A stretch of DNA of 64,000 bases from JAWVFM01 sp963823245 (GTDB taxonomy: Bacteria > Actinomycetota > Thermoleophilia > Solirubrobacterales > 70-9), in NCBI GenBank assembly GCA_963823245.1, contig CAWGKQ010000012.1, forward strand, positions 62,001-126,000, written 5' to 3'. Positions 36,058 through 42,705 of this stretch are shown piece after piece. The position numbers and the translations under genes were made by a program. Within the stretch, counting starts at the first letter, position 1. Every line of letters begins with the position of its first letter. Under the pieces are notes generated by a model. That model worked only from the letters and a program-made list of their open reading frames with translations, did no database searches and was not told where the DNA came from.

Positions 36058-36452
36058 CTATTCAAGCCCGGCGGCTTCGCGAGCGGCGCGCTCGTCGAGA
36101 AAGGCGTCCATGCGCACGACCCGATCGCCGCGAAGGCGCCAAACGTGGAAGATCTCGAGGTCGATCTTCCGCGCCGCCTCCCCGCCCCCGCCCCCGCGCG
36201 TGCACGCGCGCGAGCGCCGACCTCATCCGGACTCTCCTCGAGCTCGGTGATCTCGAAGGAGAACTCCTCCCACAGGCGGTCGAAGCTCCGCACGAAACCG
36301 GCGAACTCATCGCGGCCGATGGTCGCCTTCGGCCCGGGCACCTCCGGCGCCTCGTGCCAGACGAACTCCGGCTCCATGATCTCCCGCATCGTTTCGACGT
36401 CGCCGCGATTGAACGCGTCGTAGCCTCGGTCGAGGATCTCCCTTGCGCTCAC
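36058..36452 (-). pseudogene. SnoaL-like protein, one frameshift
   Basis: The start GTG 36452 overlaps the upstream remnant's stop (GTGA). The N-terminus LDRGYDAFNRGDVETMREIM and PEFVWHEAPEVPGPKATIGR is typical SnoaL/NTF2. Within a GC-only run at about 36180-36215 the frame is lost; the other frame continues KIDLEIFHVWRLRGDRVVRM and DAFLDERAAREAAGLE to a stop at 36058. About 130 residues in total. The break lies in a repeat-rich stretch of C and G, a likely place for sequencing or replication slippage. Confidence 0.65.
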
Positions 36453-36568
36453 TTCGCCAGGGCGAAGCTCGTGAAGTCCTGGTTGTACACGGGGTGAAAG
36501 TAGACGTTCGGGAAGTCGATGCGATCCGACGTGAACGTGACCGAGCGCTGGTTGCCGATGCAGGTACC
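36449..36568 (-). pseudogene. C-terminal remnant of an unidentified protein
   Basis: The last ~38 residues before the stop at 36449 read CIGNQRSVTFTSDRIDF and PNVYFHPVYNQDFTSFALAK, which look like genuine protein with normal codon use. Upstream, the same frame becomes the shadow of the oxygenase gene on the other strand, and no start is near. I infer the tail of a longer gene that has been cut off. The family is not recognised. Confidence 0.4.
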
Positions 36569-36727
36569 GTCTCGCCGTGACGTCAGGGCTCGACGCGCGA
36601 CACCGAGCCGCGCTCGCGCTGATGCGCTCGGGCGCGACGGCCGCTCGAGCAGCCGCGCGGCGATCGCGAGCTCGCGGACGAGCCGCGGCTTCCGGAGGCC
36701 GGCGCCGAAGAGCTCGACGCAGAGCTC

Positions 36728-37486
36728 TTGCGCTCGGCGATCCTCAAGCGCGGCTGCCTGCTCGTCCGGGGGCTGGTCGATCCCGGTGAGGCGGAGGCCC
36801 TGCGCAAAGAGGTCGACCGCGCCTTCGAGGCGCGGCAGCGAGTGCGCGAGGGGCAGGTCGACGACTCCCACTACTACGAGGAGTTCGTTCCCGAGGAGAG
36901 GTTCGAGCTCGCCGAACACCGCTGGATGGTCAATGGCCCAACCTCGCTCTGGCTCGCCGACTCACCGCAGGTGACCGCGACCGTCCTCGCGCTGTGCGAG
37001 CGCACCGGCTTTCGGGATCTCGCCACGACCTACCTCGGCGAGCGGCCGGCGATCTCGATCAACAAGTCCACCCTGCGCAAGGTGGGTCCGGAGACGTTCG
37101 CGACCGAGCCGCCGAGCATGTGGCACCAGGACGGGGCCTTCCTCGGCGACGTGCGCGCCCTGAACCTCTGGCTCGCGCTCACCCGTTGCGGCGACGTCGC
37201 CCCCGGCATGGACATCGTCCCCAAGCGTCTCGAGGAGATCGTTCCCACGGGTACGAACGGCGCCCTGTTCGACTGGTCCGTCTCGCGCGAGGTGGCGGCG
37301 GAGACCGCAGGCGACGGCGGTGTCGAGAGGCCGGTGTTCGCACCGGGCGACGCGCTCCTCTTCGACGAGATGCTCCTGCACTCGACGAGCGGAACGGCCG
37401 AGATGACCAGCACCCGATACGCCATCGAGTGCTGGTTCTTCGGCCCCTCGGCCTTCCCCGAGGACTACGCGCCCATTCTGCTCTAA
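36728..37486 (+). CDS. phytanoyl-CoA dioxygenase (PhyH) family protein
   Basis: The 252-residue core is an Fe(II)/2-oxoglutarate oxygenase. The HxD iron ligands are in MWHQDGAF, and the distal His and Arg are in MLLHSTSGTAEMTSTRYAIE. TTG 36728 gives an open frame, but in-frame sequence before it (ADEPRLPEAGAEELDAE) also looks coding. A start at GTG 36577 (MTSGLDARHRAALALM) would join to it with one frame change near 36640. The true protein may thus be about 300 residues and frameshifted near its start. Substrate unknown. Confidence 0.8.
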   Translation: MRSAILKRGCLLVRGLVDPGEAEALRKEVDRAFEARQRVREGQVDDSHYYEEFVPEERFELAEHRWMVNGPTSLWLADSPQVTATVLALCERTGFRDLATTYLGERPAISINKSTLRKVGPETFATEPPSMWHQDGAFLGDVRALNLWLALTRCGDVAPGMDIVPKRLEEIVPTGTNGALFDWSVSREVAAETAGDGGVERPVFAPGDALLFDEMLLHSTSGTAEMTSTRYAIECWFFGPSAFPEDYAPILL

Positions 37487-37492
37487 CCGCCG

Positions 37493-37909
37493 CTAGCGAT
37501 TCTGCTTCGAGGACTGATCGCAGGGCGGCGGCGAGAGCGCCGCGCCGGGGGCGCCGGCGCGGCGCGCGGCGGAAGCGGCGGGGCTCCGCACTCCTTCGCC
37601 GCCTTGCGAAAAGCCTTCGACGCGGCGGCCGACGGCGGGACGAACGAGGCCATGGGCTCTCTTCCGCGCGCCCGGAATGGCCTTGCTCTTCATGCATTCG
37701 GCGGTCTTCGCAGCCCGCCTGCGCATGGCGCCGTCGAGCGCCTGGGGCGGCGGCGGGAATGGCGGCGGGCCCGCCGAGCCACGGGAGCCGCTGCCGCCCT
37801 GGCTCGACCCCCCTCCCGAGTCGCCGAAGGCGGGCACGGCGATGGCCGCGATGCCGACGGCGAGGATGGCGGCGGCGATCGGCCGCCCGTTGCCCAGAAG
37901 CTTCCTCAT
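37493..37909 (-). pseudogene. small secreted protein, frameshifted
   Basis: ATG 37909 is preceded by AAAGGAG. A signal peptide (GRPIAAAILAVGIAAIAVPA) precedes a Gly/Ser then Pro-rich region. Near 37655, after ECMKSK, coding quality moves to another frame (SFVPPSAAASKAFRKAAKEC) and perhaps back before the stop at 37493. The ...ECMKSK... KAAKECG pattern resembles the paired-cysteine helical secreted proteins common in Solirubrobacterales. No enzymatic domain is visible. Confidence 0.5.
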
Positions 37910-37994
37910 GATCGTTCTCCTTTCGCTGGGGTCCACGCAGCCCACCCCACCAGGGAAGGCTGGGATGAGCCTGGCAGCCGGCTGAGAATCCGCT

Positions 37995-38819
37995 CTAGGA
38001 GCCCGGGCGCTGAGGCACGACGGGCTCGCCGAGCCCGTAGGTGTCGTAGGCGCCGAAGCGCGAGAAGGTCTTGTGCGTCGGGCCGTGGAAGTCCGACGAC
38101 GCCGTGGGCGCGAGGCCGAGCTCCTCGCAGAGCTCGAGGCAGTGCTTCGTCTGCTCGGGCGTGTGCGCGGGGTAGAAGGTCTCGAGGCCCTCGATGCCGA
38201 CGTCGGCGTTGAGGCTCGAGACGAGGTCGCGCACGGCGTCAGGGTCCTTGACGTCCCAGTAGGGATGCGCGACGGCAGCGACGCCGCCCGCATCGTGGAT
38301 CAGCTCGACCGCCTGCTCGGCGGTGGGCCACTTCCGGGCGACGAAGGCCTTGGCCCCGGGCACCAGGTACTCCTCGAAGAAGGGCCCGAGGTCGGGACCC
38401 GCACCGGCCGCCCGCGCGATGTGCGGCCGACCGATCGAGTCGGCCGCTCCCGACTCGCGAACCGCGTCGTCGAAGGTCACCTCAACGCCGAGGGCGTTCA
38501 GCCGGTCGATGATCTCGTGGGCCCGGTTCACGCGCTCCTGTTGCGCGCGCTCGCACGCGGCCGCGATTCGCTCCGTGTCGACCCAGTAGCCGAGTACGTG
38601 GAGGTCGTCCGAGTAGCGGTGAACGCACGACATCTCCACCGCCGGAACGCACTCGATGCCCGCCTCCTCGGCTGCCGCGACGGCCTCGCGCACGCCGGCG
38701 ACCGCGTCGTGGTCGGTGAGCGACATCACCGTCACGCCCGCCTCGGCGGCCGCGCGCGCCACGTCGGCCGGCTCGAGCTGGCCGTCGGAGACGACGGAGT
38801 GGGATTGGAGGTCGATCAA
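37995..38819 (-). CDS. PHP domain phosphoesterase
   Basis: The protein has about 274 residues. Metal-binding motifs of the PHP fold are present: the first in LIDLQSHSVVSDGQLEP, then LTDHDAVAGVREAV, VPAVEMSC, AVAHPYW and SSDFHGP near the end. It resembles 3',5'-nucleoside bisphosphate phosphatases (RNase AM-like). The first motif normally reads HxH, but here the second residue of the pair is Gln-Ser-His, so one ligand may differ. TTG 38819 is preferred because the fold starts there; ATG 38852 would overlap the Rrf2 start codon on the other strand. Confidence 0.82.
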   Translation of the reverse strand: MIDLQSHSVVSDGQLEPADVARAAAEAGVTVMSLTDHDAVAGVREAVAAAEEAGIECVPAVEMSCVHRYSDDLHVLGYWVDTERIAAACERAQQERVNRAHEIIDRLNALGVEVTFDDAVRESGAADSIGRPHIARAAGAGPDLGPFFEEYLVPGAKAFVARKWPTAEQAVELIHDAGGVAAVAHPYWDVKDPDAVRDLVSSLNADVGIEGLETFYPAHTPEQTKHCLELCEELGLAPTASSDFHGPTHKTFSRFGAYDTYGLGEPVVPQRPGS

Positions 38820-38844
38820 ATTGTTGACCTGAGATGCGACAATT
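38819..38844. promoter_or_regulatory. inverted repeat in the PHP / Rrf2 divergent gap
   Basis: AATTGTTG-N10-CGACAATT forms two 8-bp arms with one mismatch. It spans the whole gap between the proposed TTG of the PHP gene and the Rrf2 ATG. Size and symmetry fit an operator for a dimeric winged-helix repressor, probably Rrf2 itself. Confidence 0.55.
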
Positions 38845-38850
38845 GGGCCC

Positions 38851-39306
38851 ATGAGGATATCCGCCAAGGCCGATTACGCGCTTCGAGCCGCGCTGGAGCT
38901 CGCCGCCGCGGGGGACGACCCCGTGAAGGGCGAGCGCCTCGCCAAATCGCAGGACATCCCCCTTCACTTCCTCGAGCACATCCTGCTGGAGCTCAAGCAC
39001 GCGCGCCTGGTGCGGGCCCGCCGCGGCGCCCGCGGCGGCTACTGGCTTGCGAAGGCGCCCGAGGAGATCACCGTCGCCGACGTGATTCGCGCCGTGGAGG
39101 GCCCGCTCGCGAACATCCACGAGTCGGCGCCCGAGGACCTCCACTACGAAGGCGCCGCCGAGCGCCTGCGCGACGTCTGGGTCGCGGTGCGGGCGAACCT
39201 TCGCGGCGTGCTCGAGAGCGTGACCCTTGCCGACGTGGTCTCGAAGCAGCTCTCCTGGCAGCTCGAAGCCCTCCTTTCCGACCCGGAGGTCTGGGTCAAG
39301 CGATAG
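38851..39306 (+). CDS. Rrf2 family transcriptional regulator without Fe-S cysteines
   Basis: The 151-residue protein has the Rrf2 helix-turn-helix (ISAKADYALRAALELAAAG; GERLAKSQDIPLHFLEHILL) and wing (RRGARGGYWLAKAPEEITVA). There is no cysteine in the protein, so it cannot bind an iron-sulfur cluster like IscR or NsrR; CymR-type sulfur regulators are the closest known parallel. It is 63 bp upstream of a TauE permease and divergent from the PHP gene. Control of sulfur uptake or export is inferred from this context and from the motif shared with the sulfate reduction operon. Confidence 0.88.
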   Translation: MRISAKADYALRAALELAAAGDDPVKGERLAKSQDIPLHFLEHILLELKHARLVRARRGARGGYWLAKAPEEITVADVIRAVEGPLANIHESAPEDLHYEGAAERLRDVWVAVRANLRGVLESVTLADVVSKQLSWQLEALLSDPEVWVKR

Positions 39307-39342
39307 CTGCCCCTCGGCTAGGATCCTCCGGTTGTTTTTGCG

Positions 39343-39358
39343 TAATCCAATCGGAAAA
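39343..39358 (+). promoter_or_regulatory. candidate operator before tauE, similar to that of sir
   Basis: TAATCCAATCGGAAAA lies 11 bp before the permease GTG. The TAATCC-AATC-GGA core matches the sir upstream repeat (TAATCCCAATCAGGATT), differing by single-base spacing. It resembles the ATTCCAAT-type boxes described for CymR. Confidence 0.45.
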
Positions 39359-39369
39359 CTCGACAGAGC

Positions 39370-40269
39370 GTGCAGCCAGAGGTAATCGCACTAGGCCTCG
39401 GCATCGGCACGCTCGTCGGCATGACCGGCATGGGCGGCGCCTCGCTCATGACGCCGCTTCTGATCCTCGTGGTCGGGACCTCGCCGGTCACCGCGATCGG
39501 CACCGACATCTTCTACGGCGCGATCACGAAGACGGTGGGCGGCTGGCAGCACCTCAAGAAGTACACGGTGCACCTGGGTCTCGTGTTCTGGCTCGCGGTG
39601 GGGAGCGTGCCGGCCGCCCTCGCGGGCGTCAAGGTGATCGAGCTCATCGAGTCGAGGTACGGCGAGGACACCGTCAACCAGGTCGCGCTCGGGATGGTCG
39701 GCGCCGCCCTCCTCGTCGTGGGGGTGGCAACGCTGATCCGCTCGCTGTTCCTGCGCGACGTGATCCCCGACCGCCACGCGTTGCACCTCTACCGCAAGGA
39801 CAAGATCGTCGCGATCATCACCGGCGTCATCACCGGCTTCATCATCGGCCTGACCTCGGCCGGCAGCGGCACGCTGATCGCCATCGTCCTCATCGCGGTC
39901 TTCCGCCTCACGCCGCAGCGCGTGGTCGGCACCGACATCGTCCACGCGGCGGTGCTCCTATGGGCGGCCGGCATCGCCAACTGGATCGGCTCGAACATCG
40001 ACTTCGCCCTGGCCGGGAACATCCTCATCGGCTCGATCCCCGGCGTCCTGATCGGCGCGCACTACTCGACCCGGGTGCCACAGAACGCCCTGCGGAACGC
40101 GCTCGGAGTGGTGCTCATCGGCTCGGCCCTGACGCTGCTCATCAAGCAGAAGCCTCCGGCCTCGGTGCTCATCCCCTCGTTCGCGGTCGCGGGCGCGATG
40201 ATCGCCGGGCTCCTGATCTTCCAGGCGATGCTGCACCGCCAGCACGTGGCCAAGGCCCGGCCGAGCTAG
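39370..40269 (+). CDS. sulfite exporter TauE/SafE family permease
   Basis: The 299-residue protein has eight or so hydrophobic helices and the duplicated TauE pattern: LGIGTLVGMTGMGGASLMTP in the first half and TGFIIGLTSAGSGTLIAIVL in the second. Family members move sulfite, sulfoacetate or other organosulfur anions. It starts at GTG 39370 and follows the Rrf2 regulator, which supports a sulfur-linked role. The frame is intact. Confidence 0.88.
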   Translation: MQPEVIALGLGIGTLVGMTGMGGASLMTPLLILVVGTSPVTAIGTDIFYGAITKTVGGWQHLKKYTVHLGLVFWLAVGSVPAALAGVKVIELIESRYGEDTVNQVALGMVGAALLVVGVATLIRSLFLRDVIPDRHALHLYRKDKIVAIITGVITGFIIGLTSAGSGTLIAIVLIAVFRLTPQRVVGTDIVHAAVLLWAAGIANWIGSNIDFALAGNILIGSIPGVLIGAHYSTRVPQNALRNALGVVLIGSALTLLIKQKPPASVLIPSFAVAGAMIAGLLIFQAMLHRQHVAKARPS

Positions 40270-40287
40270 GTCTAAGCTCCGGCAACC

Positions 40288-41361
40288 CTGCCTCCCGACA
40301 ACGACACAGCGGTCGAGGTCGAGGTCCGCGAGCGCGGACGCGCCGACGGCGTCTTCGAGGGCGGCGGTGTCAAGGGGATTGCCTTCGCCGGCGCGCTCGA
40401 AGCCGCGCAGCGCGAGCTCGGGATCCACGAATGGGTGAACGTCGCCGGCACGTCGGCGGGCGCCATCGCGGCCTCGCTCGTGGCGGCCGGGTACGACGCC
40501 GAGAGCCTTCGCGCGGCGCTCGCGGACGTCGACTACAACCGCTTCGCCGACTACGGCCCGGGCGGCCGGTTCATCGGCGGTGCGCTGAACGCGTTCCGGC
40601 ACCGCGGCCTCGCCCGCGGCGAGTACCTGAAGCGGTGGCTGGCCGACCGCCTCGAGGCCTCGCCACTCGGCCTTCGCGACCCCACCTTCGCCGACCTCTA
40701 CCGCGAGGACATACCCGAGGACGCGAGCTCCCAGCACCGCGAGGCCGTCCGCTACAGCCTGCGGGTGATCGCCTCGGACGTCAGCGCCGGCCGGATGCTC
40801 GTGCTCCCGCAGGACATCGCCGGATACGAGGACGCCCACGGCAACGCGCTCACCCCGGACAGCCTTCGCGTCGTCGACGCAGTGCGGATGAGCATGAGCT
40901 TTCCGTTCTTCTTCGACCCGGTGACGCTCCGCAAGGACGGCAAGGACCACCTGATCGTCGATGGCGGCCTGCTCTCGAACTTCCCGGTCTGGCTCTTCGA
41001 CGGCAAGCCGATCCACCGCCCCACGTTCGGGTTCCGGCTGCACCCGGGAATGGGCGGCCCGGGGCCGTATTACGCCCCCGTCCCGAAGCCGCTCTGGGAG
41101 GTGCCGATGCTGCGAGCCCTGCTCCATGCGGCGACGAACGCCTGGGACGAGCGGATGGAGCTTGCGACCCGGGTGCGGACGGTGACAATCCCCACGTTCG
41201 AGATCTCGACGCTCGACTTCGGGCTCAGCCGCGAGGACGCGAAGCGCCTCTATGAGTCCGGGCTCGCCGCGGCGACCGAGTTCTTCCGCACGGAGACCCG
41301 CTACGTCGACCAGTACGGGCAGACCGCGCCGGGCCCGGCGCAGATGGTGCGAGAGGATTAG
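40288..41361 (+). CDS. patatin-like phospholipase
   Basis: The protein is about 357 residues long. The oxyanion-hole glycines are in GVFEGGGVKGIAFAGALEAA, the nucleophile serine is in VAGTSAGAIAASL, and the catalytic Asp is in LIVDGGLLSNFPVWLF. The oxyanion segment lies upstream of the first standard start (GTG 40435), while TAA closes the frame at 40273. No ATG, GTG or TTG exists between, so translation would need CTG 40288 or the sequence contains an error. It follows tauE by 18 bp. Lipid deacylation in the cytoplasm is inferred. Confidence 0.82.
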   Translation: MPPDNDTAVEVEVRERGRADGVFEGGGVKGIAFAGALEAAQRELGIHEWVNVAGTSAGAIAASLVAAGYDAESLRAALADVDYNRFADYGPGGRFIGGALNAFRHRGLARGEYLKRWLADRLEASPLGLRDPTFADLYREDIPEDASSQHREAVRYSLRVIASDVSAGRMLVLPQDIAGYEDAHGNALTPDSLRVVDAVRMSMSFPFFFDPVTLRKDGKDHLIVDGGLLSNFPVWLFDGKPIHRPTFGFRLHPGMGGPGPYYAPVPKPLWEVPMLRALLHAATNAWDERMELATRVRTVTIPTFEISTLDFGLSREDAKRLYESGLAAATEFFRTETRYVDQYGQTAPGPAQMVRED

Positions 41362-41371
41362 GCTCCGCGGC

Positions 41372-42646
41372 ATGGAGTTCGAGCTCAGCCCGCGGACGGT
41401 CGAGCTTCGCGACCGCATCCGTGCCTTCATGGACGAGCACGTCTACCCGGTCGAAGCGGAGGCGCTGCAGGCGATCGACGACGAGGTCGCCCCGGGGGTC
41501 GCCTACCCGCAGATCCTGGTCGACATCAGGGAGAAGGCCCGCTCGGACGGCCTGTGGAACCTGTTCATGCCAGACGAGCGCTTCGGCCCGGGACTCCTCA
41601 ACTGGGAGTACGCCGCGCTCTGCGAGGAAATGGGGCGAAGCCCCGCGATCGCGCCGATGGCGTTCAACTGCTCGGCGCCGGACACCGGCAACACCGAGAT
41701 CCTCGCCGAGCACGGCACGCCCGAGCAGCACGAGCAATGGCTCCAGCCGCTGCTCGACGGCGAGATTCGCAGCTGTTTCTCGATGACCGAGCCGGAGGTC
41801 GCCGGCTCGGATCCGACGACGCTGCAGACCCGCGCCGAGCTCGATGGCGAGGAGTGGGTCATCAACGGGCACAAGTGGTTCACGTCAGGCGCCGTCGGCG
41901 CCTCGCTGGCGATCGCGATGGTCGTCACCGACCCCGACGCGCACCCCTACGCCCGGGCGAGCATGATCATCGTCCCCATCGACAACCCGGGCTTCAACCT
42001 CGTGCGCCCGGTGCCGGTAATGGGCCACGACGGCGGGCCCGGGCACTGCGAGATCCTCTACGAGGACTGCCGGGTCCCCGTCTCGAACCTGCTCGGTCCG
42101 CGGCAGGCCGGGTTCGTGATCGCTCAGGATCGCCTCGGCCCCGGCCGCATCCACCACTGCATGCGCGCGATCGGCACCGCCGAGCGGGCGATCGAGATGA
42201 TGTGCCGTCGCGCGGCGACGCGGGAGGCGTTCGGCGGCAAGCTCTCGGAAAAGCAGTTCGTCCAGGACTTCATCGCCAAGAGCCGGATGGAGGTCGACCA
42301 GGCCCGCCTGCTCACGATGCTCGCCGCCTGGAAGATGGACTCCGAGGGCAAGCGCGCCGCGCGCCAGGAGATCTCGATGATCAAGGTCGTCGCGGCGAAC
42401 ATGGTCATGGACGTCCTCGACCGTGCGATCCAGGTCCACGGCTCGCTCGGCATGTCCGACGACACCCCGCTGGCCGGCATGTGGCGCTTCTCGCGGATGC
42501 TCAAGGTCGCCGACGGCCCCGACGAGGTCCACAAGATGGTCATCGCCCGGCGCGAGATCAACCGGTGGTCGAAGGCCGACGAGGCCGCGGCCAGCAACGG
42601 CAGCGGCGAGGGCGCCCAAGCCGAGCAGGCCGCCACTCAAGCCTGA
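41372..42646 (+). CDS. acyl-CoA dehydrogenase
   Basis: The 424-residue flavoprotein has the ACAD10/11-like layout. SCFSMTEPEVAGSDPTTLQT and NGHKWFTSGAVG bind FAD and substrate, VPVMGHDGGPGHCEILYEDC lies before the C-terminal helical domain, and IQVHGSLGMSDDTPLAGMWR is the signature near the end. No catalytic base can be fixed with certainty. ATG 41372 starts 10 bp after the patatin stop, suggesting one operon for acyl-chain release and oxidation. The phosphotransferase at 46.2 kb is of a type often paired with these dehydrogenases. Confidence 0.9.
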   Translation: MEFELSPRTVELRDRIRAFMDEHVYPVEAEALQAIDDEVAPGVAYPQILVDIREKARSDGLWNLFMPDERFGPGLLNWEYAALCEEMGRSPAIAPMAFNCSAPDTGNTEILAEHGTPEQHEQWLQPLLDGEIRSCFSMTEPEVAGSDPTTLQTRAELDGEEWVINGHKWFTSGAVGASLAIAMVVTDPDAHPYARASMIIVPIDNPGFNLVRPVPVMGHDGGPGHCEILYEDCRVPVSNLLGPRQAGFVIAQDRLGPGRIHHCMRAIGTAERAIEMMCRRAATREAFGGKLSEKQFVQDFIAKSRMEVDQARLLTMLAAWKMDSEGKRAARQEISMIKVVAANMVMDVLDRAIQVHGSLGMSDDTPLAGMWRFSRMLKVADGPDEVHKMVIARREINRWSKADEAAASNGSGEGAQAEQAATQA

Positions 42647-42705
42647 GCGAGAGTGGCGACATAGCGGCCACGAAGGGCGAACTCGAGACCGTTCGGCAAG
42701 GGGGC

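Noticed and set aside
38073..41255. A 1060-codon open frame on the plus strand
   Set aside because: It is the antisense or out-of-frame shadow of the PHP, Rrf2, TauE and patatin genes, Arg/Pro/Ala-rich and without domains; the other frames carry clear protein families.
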